Origin: Clostridia bacterium
Lineage (GTDB): Bacteria; Bacillota; Clostridia; Christensenellales; Aristaeellaceae
Length of the DNA stretch: 64,000 nt
Direction of reading: 5' to 3'
Assembly: GCA_017448975.1 (NCBI GenBank)
Contig: JAFSKN010000016.1
Coordinates: 102,482-166,481, forward strand
Shown: positions 24,955 to 33,181 of the stretch, piece after piece
Layout of the letters: every line of letters begins with the position of its first letter
Numbering within the stretch: position 1 is the stretch's first letter
Position numbers and translations under genes: made by a program
Notes under the pieces: generated by a model
Told to the model about the DNA's origin: nothing
The model's database searches: none
Seen by the model: only the letters and a program-made list of their open reading frames with translations

Positions 24955-25638
24955 ATGCTTTACTACGATTGGACCATCCTTCTTTTGATACCGGGGCTGA
25001 TTTTGAGCCTGTGGGCCCAAAGCAGGGTAAACGGCGCGTACAAAAAGTACAGCAAGGTATCCACCCAGCGGGGCCTGCCCGCCCAGGAGGTGGCCCGGCT
25101 GATGCTGGACGGCCAGGGGGCCGGGAATGTGGCGGTCACCAGCACCCAGGGTACGCTGACCGATCATTTTGACCCGGCTACCGATACCCTGCGGCTGTCC
25201 CAGGGGGTGTACGGCTCCTCCAGCGTGGCGGCGGTGGGCATCGCGGCCCATGAAGCTGGCCATGCCCTGCAAAAGCAGGAGGGCTACGCCCTGCTGAATC
25301 TGCGCACGGTGATGGTGCCCACGGTGAACATCGGCTCGCGTTTGGCTTGGCCTATTTTCGTGGTGGGCATGATTTCCTCCTGGCGGCCCCTCATGTACGC
25401 GGGCATCGCGCTGTTCGCCCTGGCGGTGGCGCTGTCCCTGATCACCCTGCCGGTGGAGTTCGACGCCAGCCGCCGGGCTAAAGCCATGCTGGCAAACAGC
25501 GGCTATTTCACCCAGGAGGAACTGACGGGCGTGAGCGCCGTGCTCAACGCCGCCGCCCTCACCTATGTGGCGTCCTTCTTAAGCGCGCTGTTGTCCCTGC
25601 TTCGGCTGTTGCTGCTGGCGCAGCGGAGAAGAAGATAG
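24955..25638 (+). CDS. YugP-like neutral zinc metallopeptidase (membrane)
   Basis: The 227-residue membrane protein matches the Zn_peptidase_2 (YugP) family. An N-terminal helix (WTILLLIPGLILSLWAQSRV) is followed by the zinc-binding motif VGIAAHEAGHALQKQEGY (HEAGH, near residue 100). Two further hydrophobic segments come next, then the third ligand region TLPVEFDASRRAKAML with its conserved Glu-Asp. The function in cells is unknown; it is presumed to be a membrane-embedded protease. ATG 24955 has AAGGAGG upstream. The gene follows the PPK2 gene closely and ends at a clear terminator, so the two probably form one transcript. Confidence 0.92.
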   Translation: MLYYDWTILLLIPGLILSLWAQSRVNGAYKKYSKVSTQRGLPAQEVARLMLDGQGAGNVAVTSTQGTLTDHFDPATDTLRLSQGVYGSSSVAAVGIAAHEAGHALQKQEGYALLNLRTVMVPTVNIGSRLAWPIFVVGMISSWRPLMYAGIALFALAVALSLITLPVEFDASRRAKAMLANSGYFTQEELTGVSAVLNAAALTYVASFLSALLSLLRLLLLAQRRRR

Positions 25639-25649
25639 ACAAAAAAGAC

Positions 25650-25679
25650 CGCTGGAAGAAGAATCTTCCGGCGATTTTT
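25650..25679 (+). terminator. Terminator after the PPK2/YugP genes
   Basis: The stem CGCTGGAAGA/TCTTCCGGCG (one G-T pair) has an AGAA loop and is followed by TTTTT. Confidence 0.8.
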
Positions 25680-25869
25680 GACGGATTCTTGCATTGCAAG
25701 TATCATTTTGATGGAAAACAGGGCATTCTTTATGGCTTTCTCGGAAGGGGGTCTGGGGGGAAGGCTTCTCTCGTTTTACGATAAAAATAGCCTCCCACGC
25801 TTATAATACATGTTCATTATACCAAAGTATCTCTTAAAAGAAAAGCATTGATTTGTGGAGGAAATAGGA

Positions 25870-26004
25870 ATGGACATGTACTTTGCTCAGTTCAATATGG
25901 ATACCGGATGTGTTGATGCATGGCTGATAGATGGGTCGATTGTTTCGATTAACTGTACCGCTGTGGAACGGGTAGAGGCTGATAATCTATATCAGCGTGA
26001 GTAA
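25870..26004 (+). pseudogene. Truncated small protein, DUF6061-like
   Basis: The 44-residue frame (MDMYFAQFNMDTGCVDAWLI, then AVERVEADNLYQRE) resembles the first half of DUF6061 proteins of Clostridia, which as I recall run to about 75 residues and continue after YQR with a SELD segment. Here a stop follows at once and IS debris begins. GGAGG stands 8 bp before ATG 25870 and a TATAAT occurs at 25802-25807, so it may still be expressed. The DUF assignment is from memory. The function of the family is unknown. Confidence 0.55.
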
Positions 26005-26038
26005 CTAGAATGTGTTTCTAAAAGTATACCCGCCTGCA

Positions 26039-26232
26039 TTATGCAAGAAGTATGCGAATACAGGCCAGATGGACAAAAGCCAGAAAACGGTCAGCGAGCT
26101 TATCATAGCGGGTAGCGACGCGGCGAAATTCTTTCAGTTTCAAGAAAAAGGTCTCTACCAAATGCCGTTCGGCACTGTGAAATCTTTTCTGTAAATGTCG
26201 GTCTTCCGTGATACGACCAAGATTGGATGGGG
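26039..26232 (-). pseudogene. IS5-family-like transposase remnant (C-terminus only)
   Basis: In one minus-strand frame I read NLGRITEDRHLQKRF, HSAERHLVETFFLKLKEF, RRVATRYDKLADRFLAFVHL and ACIRILLA, then a stop (TAA at 26041-26039). FRRVATRYDK near the end is the hallmark of IS5-group DDE transposases, which includes the catalytic Glu region (ERHLVE). No start codon or N-terminal domain remains. It lies head to tail with a larger IS256 remnant and directly after the truncated DUF6061-like gene, which it may have interrupted. Confidence 0.75.
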
Positions 26233-26258
26233 CTGAACGGCAGGTTCTGCCGTTCAGC
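26232..26258. repeat. Perfect 12-bp hairpin at the edge of the IS5-like remnant
   Basis: GCTGAACGGCAG, loop GTT, CTGCCGTTCAGC. It may be an old terminator or element end. Confidence 0.65.
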
Positions 26259-26275
26259 TCTTGATAACAGTTCTA

Positions 26276-26353
26276 CCAGAATCATCCAGATCTGTCAAGG
26301 GCGCCCGCGCAGCGGGCGTTCAGTTTACCCTTGACGGATCTGGATGATTCTGG
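26276..26353. repeat. Long inverted repeat (26-bp arms) adjoining the IS256 remnant
   Basis: Arms 26276-26301 and 26328-26353 are complementary with a single mismatch and enclose a smaller CGCCCGC/GCGGGCG hairpin. The TGA of the IS256 frame (26358-26356) lies 2 bp outside. The inner part (TGTCAAGGG/CCCTTGACGG) resembles the hairpin at 38857-38880. Confidence 0.75.
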
Positions 26354-26355
26354 TA

Positions 26356-27060
26356 TCAGTCGGGCAGCCGACCGTCATACATAATGGCCAGTTCGCCGTA
26401 AACCTTACCCCAGTTGTGGATCGGCATTGTCCATTTCTTCGTAGCTTCAAACGTGGAAAGATAAAGTGCCTTCAGCAAGGCAGTGTCGCTGGGAAACACG
26501 CTGCGCTGGCTGTTCAGCCGACGGTACGTGGAATTCAGGCTTTCAATTGCATTGGTGGTGTAGATCACTGTCCGCACATCCTTGGAGAACTTGAAGATCG
26601 GGCTGACAGCGTCCCAGTTGTCGTACCAGCGCTTCATGGCTCGGGGATATTTCTCCTGCCATTTCTCTGTGACTTCATCCAGCGCTTCCCGGCCTTCCTG
26701 CTCGGACGGCGCGTTGTAGATCATTTTCAGGTCATTGGCGAATGCCTTCCGGTCCTTGTCCGACACATATTTCAGCGTGTTGCGTACCTGGTGGACAATG
26801 CAGCGTTGGGATTCAGTCTGGGGATACGCGGCGGCGATATACCCGTTCCGGGCGTCGTCGCTGTCGGAACGCTCGGACTTCTCATACCCCAGGTGCTCAT
26901 CCATCTCTGCTTCCATCATTTCCTTGATGGTGCCGCCTGACAGATCTTTCAGCGCTTCCTGTATGTCCGCGGCGCTTTCGATGTTGTATTCCTGCAGCAA
27001 TCCCTGGATGATGTTCCGTTTCCCTTCCGTCATTGGTCCCGGTTTGTAATACAGTGCCAT
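26356..27060 (-). pseudogene. IS256-family (mutator) transposase with deleted catalytic core
   Basis: The 234-residue frame begins MALYYKPGPMTEGKRNII, has EAEMDEHLGYEKSERSDSDD, then jumps from DARNGY straight to IAAAYPQTESQRCIVHQVR and continues to the C-terminus (TTNAIESLNSTYRRLNSQRS). In intact IS256 transposases about 400 residues long, the stretch between these points carries the first two catalytic Asp residues. Only the Glu (NAIES) remains here. The junction near 26840 keeps the frame, so a clean internal deletion rather than gradual decay is inferred. It cannot transpose itself. An ATG upstream at 27078 is possible but family starts favour 27060. Confidence 0.88.
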
Positions 27061-27400
27061 TTTCGTTGATATGACCAAAAATGCCCAGGATAAGATTATC
27101 CGCCGGGATGAATTGGGCCTATAACAGCAGGCTGCTCAAAGTGAATACGATTATATCCAACCACCATATTCAGCGCGAAAATTCGGAGAATCCGATGGCG
27201 AGGATGAAAAGTTTTGTTTCAATAAATTCGGAGTAAAAAACATAAAATTACGGATAATTAATAGTAAAAATAAAGTAAATGGTAAAAAAGAGGCAAATAC
27301 ACACAAAAAATGCGTTTTTTACATTGAAAAACAATAGGGAAAATGTTTTAATATAAGTGAAACAGTGCTTGAATAATTCGAGGAAAGGGGAAAAGAACCT
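27061..27400 (+). promoter_or_regulatory. AT-rich intergenic region with probable promoter of the glycan locus
   Basis: I see no gene in this 340-bp stretch. It is strongly AT-rich after 27170 and contains AATTCGGAG twice (near 27183 and 27225). The best promoter candidate is TTGAAA (27324-27329) with TAATAT (27349-27354) at a long 19-bp spacing, about 45 bp before the first gene. An operator for the ArsR-type regulator of this locus would be expected here but none is obvious. Confidence 0.4.
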
Positions 27401-30226
27401 GTGAAAAACAAAATGCGGTTTCAGCGGTACGCTTTTCTGCTGATCATTCTTCTGCTTTTATCCCTTTCCGGTGCGGCCCAGGCCGATGGGGGAATGGAAA
27501 ACTATTCGGCTTATTTGGAAGCGTGGGGCGGAAAAGAACAGGTCACGGCGTCTTTTCCACTGTATACCTCGGAAGGAAAGGCGTTCAGCGAAGGGGCTTC
27601 TTTTACGTTTTCTTTTTCCGCCCCGCAGGATATGTTCGGCTATCCGGTTTTTACGTATCGCGTGACGGGAAACAACATTTTGGATAACGCTTATTCTCTG
27701 CTGCTGGATGGAGAAACGCCCTATCAGGAGTGCGGAGCGCTCAAGCTGGAAAGCCAATGGCTGATGAACGGCCCCTTTGAAAAAGACCGGTACGGCAACG
27801 AAGTGGTGAGCATGCCCATCAAGGACACGGGCGTTCTTCAATGCCGGATGCTGGGCAAGGCCGGGCTTTACAGCCGGGGCATGGGATTATACCTGACGGC
27901 GGGAGAACATGAAATCACCCTCCTTTGCCGGGAAGGGCCCTTTGAACTGTACAGCGTCACCTTGGAAACGGATATTGTCCCCCAAGCGCAGGCAGCTCAG
28001 GGAAGCTTGGCTGGCAGCGGCATCATTACGATTCAGGCCGAAAACGTGCCCGCCCGGAATAACCCCAACGTGCGGCCCGCGGCGGATTATGATCTTCGGC
28101 TGACCCCGTACAGCAATCAGGAAAAGGTGATCAATTATATTGAGGATATTTCCTATCACTACGCTCTGGACGTGCTGACCTATGATTTTTCCGTGGCGGA
28201 GGAAGGGTTTTATGGCCTGGCCCTGCGCCTGCGGCAGGCGGAGCTGGCCAATTTTCCGGTGTTCCGCACCTTCTATGTGGATGGGAAAATTCCTTCCCCA
28301 GCTTTTATGGACGCGGCGTTTTCCTACTGCCTGAATTTTGAAAACCAAATGGTAAAGGATGAAAATGGGGAGCCCGCTCTTGTGTATCTGACGGCTGGCA
28401 ACCATACCCTGACCATTCAAACCTCCCTGGATCCCGTCCGCCCCGCCGTGCTGCAATTGAACCGCATCTCGGATGAAATGGCGGCCCTGGCCCTGGATAT
28501 TACCAAAATTACCGGCGGGAATACCGATTTTTTCCGGGATTTCAGTCTGGCGGATTTTGATTTCCACATCGCGGAGGATTTGGCCCGATGGATTGGCGAA
28601 TTGGAGGAGGTTCGTTCTTTCCTTCGCGGCGTGGCTGGAACAGAAGGAAGAATCGGGGCCCTGAGCAATCTGGATATGGCGATTGATACTTTGGAATTGC
28701 TTTCTCAAAAGCCCGATGATCTGCCTAAAAAACTGGGCCAGTTCAGTCAGGGCGCGTCCTCAGCCCGGTCCTTCCTGGTGAATATGACCGAAAGCCTGCA
28801 AAACAGCGGCATGGGCCTGGACAGCGTTCATTTTTATACCGATGCCGCTTTGCTGCCCCAAACCCCCAACGCGGGAGAACAGCTCAGCGCCGCCGCCCAG
28901 CGCTTTGGGGCGTCCTTTGGGGATCAGGGCTACGCCGCGGGTAACGAAATAGAAGAAGGCACCCTTCAGGTGTGGGTGAACCGGCCCCGGCAGTACCTGG
29001 AAATTTTGCAGCGCATGGCGGACACCTCCTTTACCCCCCAGACCGGCGTGAAGGTGGATTTTTCCATCATGCCGGATGAAAGCAAGCTGGTGCTGGCCAA
29101 CGCCTCCGGCAGCGCGCCGGATGTGGCCCTGGGGGTATCCTCGGGCCGTACCTACGATCTGGCGGTGCGCGGGGCGCTGAAAAACTTGCGGGACTATGCG
29201 AATTTAAACGAAGTGGGCCGCTGGTTCCCCGCGGGGCTGCTGATTCCCGGGGTGTGCGACGAGGGCCTGTATGCCCTGCCGGAAACCTTCAATTTCTATG
29301 TACTGTTTTACCGCAAGGACATTTTGGAAAACATCGGCGTTTCCGTACCGGACAGCTATGAGGATGTGCTCGCCCTGCTGCCCACCCTGCATCGGTTTGG
29401 CCTGAATTACAACAATTTCGTGGCCAACGTGATCGGCTACAAGAGCTTTTCCATCACCACGCCCTTCCTTTTCCAGGCGGGGGGCAGGCTGTACGAAAAC
29501 GGAAACATCCATATCCTGCTGGACGAACCGGAGGCGATCCGGGGCCTGCAAACCCTGACGGACAGCTTCATCATCTACGATATGGATTATGAAATCAATT
29601 CCTTTTATCAATCCTTCCGGGACGGAACCCTGCCCATCGGCACGGCCAATTACGCCATGTACAATCTGCTTATGAACGCGGCGCCGGAGCTAAGTGACCG
29701 CTGGGGCATTGCCCTGTACCCTGGGCTTACGGATGAAAACGGCGCTGTGCAGCGCTGGACCAGCGGGGCGGAGCAAAGCTGTTTCATCTTTTCCTCCACG
29801 AAAATGGAAGCGGAAGCCTGGCAGTTTTTGACCTGGTGGATGAGCGAGGAAATCCAGACGGAGTTTGCCTTCACCCTCCAATCCACCTTGGGCAACGAAT
29901 ATTTGTGGAACAGCGCTAATACGGCGGCGTTTGCCAATTCTCCCTGGCCCACGGAGCACAAGAAAATCATTGCCGAGCAAATGCAGTGGATCCTGGAAGC
30001 GCCCCGGGTGCCTGGCAGCTACATGGTGGAGCGGGAAATATCCAACGCCATCAACGCGGTTTGCCTGGAGGGCAAAAATCTGCGGGAAGCCCTGGATGAA
30101 GCGATGAAGCGCATCGACCGGGAAGTGGAAAGGAAGCTGGAGGAATTCGGGCGCATGGAAAACGGGCGCTTGACCGCCCCCTTCCTGGCTCCCGATCTGG
30201 ACACGGTAAAGGAGTGGCTGCAATGA
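27401..30226 (+). CDS. Large extracellular solute-binding protein with N-terminal CBM-like domains
   Basis: The 941-residue secreted protein has a signal peptide ([17 protein letters not shown], cleaved near residue 28). Two beta-rich carbohydrate-binding-like regions come first (about 30-200 and 205-370), then a helical linker (about 375-500). A family 1 solute-binding domain runs from about residue 520 ([20 protein letters not shown], then [20 protein letters not shown], and [20 protein letters not shown]). This resembles YtcQ-like binding proteins of Clostridia. It has no lipobox. It starts with GTG preceded by GAGGAAAGGGG. The stop overlaps the following permease start by 3 bp. It should deliver oligosaccharides to that permease. 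The fused binding domains suggest capture of longer chains. Confidence 0.9.
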   Translation: MKNKMRFQRYAFLLIILLLLSLSGAAQADGGMENYSAYLEAWGGKEQVTASFPLYTSEGKAFSEGASFTFSFSAPQDMFGYPVFTYRVTGNNILDNAYSLLLDGETPYQECGALKLESQWLMNGPFEKDRYGNEVVSMPIKDTGVLQCRMLGKAGLYSRGMGLYLTAGEHEITLLCREGPFELYSVTLETDIVPQAQAAQGSLAGSGIITIQAENVPARNNPNVRPAADYDLRLTPYSNQEKVINYIEDISYHYALDVLTYDFSVAEEGFYGLALRLRQAELANFPVFRTFYVDGKIPSPAFMDAAFSYCLNFENQMVKDENGEPALVYLTAGNHTLTIQTSLDPVRPAVLQLNRISDEMAALALDITKITGGNTDFFRDFSLADFDFHIAEDLARWIGELEEVRSFLRGVAGTEGRIGALSNLDMAIDTLELLSQKPDDLPKKLGQFSQGASSARSFLVNMTESLQNSGMGLDSVHFYTDAALLPQTPNAGEQLSAAAQRFGASFGDQGYAAGNEIEEGTLQVWVNRPRQYLEILQRMADTSFTPQTGVKVDFSIMPDESKLVLANASGSAPDVALGVSSGRTYDLAVRGALKNLRDYANLNEVGRWFPAGLLIPGVCDEGLYALPETFNFYVLFYRKDILENIGVSVPDSYEDVLALLPTLHRFGLNYNNFVANVIGYKSFSITTPFLFQAGGRLYENGNIHILLDEPEAIRGLQTLTDSFIIYDMDYEINSFYQSFRDGTLPIGTANYAMYNLLMNAAPELSDRWGIALYPGLTDENGAVQRWTSGAEQSCFIFSSTKMEAEAWQFLTWWMSEEIQTEFAFTLQSTLGNEYLWNSANTAAFANSPWPTEHKKIIAEQMQWILEAPRVPGSYMVEREISNAINAVCLEGKNLREALDEAMKRIDREVERKLEEFGRMENGRLTAPFLAPDLDTVKEWLQ

Positions 30227-31140
30227 TGAAAACAAAGCCCTTGGCCGCTCCCGCGCGGCGTCCCCAAAGCATCCGGGCTGCCTATGCGTTCATCGCCCCG
30301 TATGCGCTTTTATTCTCCCTGTTCATCGTGATCCCGGTGGCGATTGCTATTGGCCTGTCCTTTACCAACTTCAACACCATCCAAATGCCCTCCTTCGTGG
30401 GCTTCATGAATTATGTGAATCTGCTCACCCGGGACGCCATTTTCATGCAGTACGTGCTGCCCAACACCATTCTGTTCGCGGTGATCGTGGGGCCGGGGGG
30501 CTATGTGCTCAGCTTTTTTCTGGCCTGGTGCTTAAGCCAGATTTCCAAGGGCCCCCGCACGGTGCTGGCGCTGCTTTTGTACAGCCCCTCCATGACCAGC
30601 GGCGTGGCCATGACGGTGGTATGGCGCATCCTGTTCAGCGGCGACGAGCGGGGCTATCTGAACGCGCTGCTTTTGAATCTGGGCTGGATCAGCGAGCCCA
30701 TCGCGTTTTTGCAGTCCTCCGAATATCTGATGCCCGTCATGATCGTGGTGGCCCTGTGGAGCAGTATGGGGGTGGGGTTCCTGGCCATGCTGGCGGGCAT
30801 GATGAACATTGATGAAAGTATGTACGAGGCGGGTTCCATCGACGGCATCCGAAACCGGCTGCAGGAAGTATTCTATATCACCATTCCCCTCATGAAGCCC
30901 CAAATGCTTTTTGGTATGGTGATGGCGGTGGTGAACACCTTCCAGGTGGGCTACATCGGCGTCAGCCTGTCCGGGGCCAATCCCACGCCCCAGTACGCGG
31001 GCCAGTTGATCGTGAACCTCATCGAGGATTACGGCTTTATCCGCTATGAAATGGGCTACGCCTCCGCGGCCTCCGTGGTGCTGCTGATTTTGATTTACGT
31101 GATCACCAAGCAGTCCGGCAAAATGTTCAAGGAAGACTGA
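30223..31140 (+). CDS. Carbohydrate ABC permease, MalF/UgpA type (system A)
   Basis: The 305-residue protein has six predicted helices. The first is in [20 protein letters not shown] and the EAA loop near the C-terminus reads [23 protein letters not shown], the contact site for the ATPase. ATG 30223 has AAGGAG 8 bp upstream and overlaps the stop of the binding-protein gene, so the two are coupled. Its natural partner of the MalG type is probably the permease at 39019, since no second permease follows directly. No ATPase gene is present in the locus, so a shared MsmX-like ATPase elsewhere is implied. Confidence 0.92.
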   Translation: MMKTKPLAAPARRPQSIRAAYAFIAPYALLFSLFIVIPVAIAIGLSFTNFNTIQMPSFVGFMNYVNLLTRDAIFMQYVLPNTILFAVIVGPGGYVLSFFLAWCLSQISKGPRTVLALLLYSPSMTSGVAMTVVWRILFSGDERGYLNALLLNLGWISEPIAFLQSSEYLMPVMIVVALWSSMGVGFLAMLAGMMNIDESMYEAGSIDGIRNRLQEVFYITIPLMKPQMLFGMVMAVVNTFQVGYIGVSLSGANPTPQYAGQLIVNLIEDYGFIRYEMGYASAASVVLLILIYVITKQSGKMFKED

Positions 31141-31156
31141 GAAAGGAGAAGGCTGC

Positions 31157-33181
31157 ATGAAAAGAATGCTTCTGCTTTGGGCGGCCCTCATCTGCCTTCT
31201 TCTTTCGCCCTTTCAGGCGCTGGCGGATGAAGCGCCGTATTATACCCTCACCGAAACCTACGACGGGAAGCGGGTGTATTCCCAGAACGGCTATCTGCCG
31301 GAAAAAACCTATTACGAATTTGACGAAAAAGCCCTGAAACGCCCGGCGGACCTGTTTGTGGATGGGGGCACCCTGTATATTTCCGACGAGGGCAACAAGC
31401 GGGTGATCCAATGCACCCTGGATGGCGAACTGATCCGGGTGATCGGGGATAAAAAGCTGTTTTCCACCCCCGCTGGGATCTATGCCCGGAACGGGAAGCT
31501 GTATGTGTGCGACAGCAAGGAAGATGCCGTATTTGTGTTTGATACGGATTCCGGCGAATTGCTGCTGACCTTAACGCATCCCGGCACCGCCCTGTACGGC
31601 CAGAAGAACGCCTTCCGCCCCCTGAAAATCGCGGTGGACGAGGCGGGCGGCATGTACGTGATCAGCAAGGGCAACACCAACGGCATCGCCCAGTTCAGCG
31701 CGGATGGCGCCTTCCTGGGGTACTTTGGGGCCAACAGCACGGAAATTTCCTTAGAGGAAAAAATCAAGCGCCTCACCTATACCCAGGAGCAATTGAATAT
31801 GCTCAAAAAGAACGTGCCTTCCACCCCCACCTCCCTGGCCATGGATGCGCGGGGCCTGGTGTACACAGTGACCACCGGTTCGGAAACGGTGAAGCGCCTG
31901 AGCATGAGCGGGCTCAACATCATGCCCGCCGTGTCCTGGGGCTTCCAGAACGCCGTGGATATTGCGGTGAGCAAGGAAGAAACCGTTTTTGTGGTGAATG
32001 AGCTGGGCTCTATCATGGAATATACCCGGGATGGGCGGGTGCTGTTCTATTTCGGCGGCGAGGATTTGGACCGCACCCGCATCGGCCTGTTCGTGTCCAC
32101 CGTGGCCATCGACGTGGACGATGAAGGCAGGCTTTATGTGCTGGACCGGGACAAGGCCCTGGTGCAGCGCTTTGAAATCACCGAATACGCGTCCTTGGTG
32201 CATGAAGCTTTGGCGCTTTATCAGGAAGGGCTGTATGCCCCTAGCCAGGAACCCTGGGAAAAAGTGATACGCCTGAACAGCATGTTCGATTATGCCCAGA
32301 TGGGCCTGGGCAAGGCCTATTACAAGCTGGAACGTTATGACGACGCCCTGAAAGCCTTCCGCCTGGGCGGCGATAAGGCCGGCTACAGCGACGCTTACTG
32401 GGAAGTGCGCAACGCCTGGGCCCAGCAAAATATCCTGTGGCTGATTTTCGGCATTGCCGGGTTGATCCTTCTTCGGAAATTATGGAAGGTGTTGAAAACC
32501 AAATGGCGGCCCGCGGCATGTTTTTCCCAGGCCGTCGGGCGGGGAATGGATCAAAAGCTTCTCCGGGAAATCCGCTTTATGGGCTATTTTCCCCGAAATC
32601 CGGCGGACGCCTATTATGGCGTGCGGTTTGAAAACAAGGTGTCCGTGCTGTCCGCATCCATTCTGTACGGGGCCATGTTCCTGATTTTCCTGGTGAACAA
32701 ATACGCCTGCGGCTTCCTGTTCAAGAGCGTGCAGGACGGGCACTACGAAATCATGAACGACGTGGTGCTGGTGATCGGAGGCCTGCTGCTGTTCCTGGTT
32801 TCCTGCAACCTGATCTGCTCCATCCGGGACGGGGAGGGCACCTTCAAGCAGATGTACTGTGGCCTGGCCTACGCCCTCACTCCCTACATCGTGCTTACCC
32901 CCATCGTGTTCGGCCTGTCCTTCGTGCTTACCTATAACGAGGCTTTCATCATCACATTGCTGAACATCATTTCCCTGGCCGGCTGCTTCATCCTGATCGT
33001 GATGATGGTGAAAACATTGCAAAACTATTCCTTCCGGGAAACCATCGTGACGCTGCTGCTTTCCCTGTTCACCATGCTCATGATCGTGATTGCCCTGGTG
33101 ATTGCGGCGGCACTGATCGCTCAATTGTGGGAATTCCTTTCCGGCGTTTGGAAGGAGGCGAGATTCTATTATGAAAGCTAA
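31157..33181 (+). CDS. Secreted/membrane NHL beta-propeller protein with TPR and Yip1-like membrane domain
   Basis: The 674-residue protein has a signal peptide (to about residue 23), then an NHL-type six-bladed propeller (about 45-350) with repeats such as PADLFVDGGTLYISDEGNKR and VAIDVDDEGRLYVLDRDKAL. A short TPR-like stretch follows (YAQMGLGKAYYKLERYDDAL), then a transmembrane helix near 427-445 and a C-terminal Yip1-like domain with about five helices. Such proteins recur next to DUF5696 genes and ATPase-less sugar importers in Clostridia, but their job is unknown. A sensor or a scaffold for the transporter is inference. The ribosome site AAAGGAG is good. The 3' end overlaps the DUF5696 gene by 11 bp. 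Confidence 0.85.
   Translation: MKRMLLLWAALICLLLSPFQALADEAPYYTLTETYDGKRVYSQNGYLPEKTYYEFDEKALKRPADLFVDGGTLYISDEGNKRVIQCTLDGELIRVIGDKKLFSTPAGIYARNGKLYVCDSKEDAVFVFDTDSGELLLTLTHPGTALYGQKNAFRPLKIAVDEAGGMYVISKGNTNGIAQFSADGAFLGYFGANSTEISLEEKIKRLTYTQEQLNMLKKNVPSTPTSLAMDARGLVYTVTTGSETVKRLSMSGLNIMPAVSWGFQNAVDIAVSKEETVFVVNELGSIMEYTRDGRVLFYFGGEDLDRTRIGLFVSTVAIDVDDEGRLYVLDRDKALVQRFEITEYASLVHEALALYQEGLYAPSQEPWEKVIRLNSMFDYAQMGLGKAYYKLERYDDALKAFRLGGDKAGYSDAYWEVRNAWAQQNILWLIFGIAGLILLRKLWKVLKTKWRPAACFSQAVGRGMDQKLLREIRFMGYFPRNPADAYYGVRFENKVSVLSASILYGAMFLIFLVNKYACGFLFKSVQDGHYEIMNDVVLVIGGLLLFLVSCNLICSIRDGEGTFKQMYCGLAYALTPYIVLTPIVFGLSFVLTYNEAFIITLLNIISLAGCFILIVMMVKTLQNYSFRETIVTLLLSLFTMLMIVIALVIAAALIAQLWEFLSGVWKEARFYYES

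Noticed and set aside
26012-26194. 60-codon plus-strand frame
   Set aside because: It is antisense to the IS5-like transposase remnant, whose protein motifs are clear on the minus strand.
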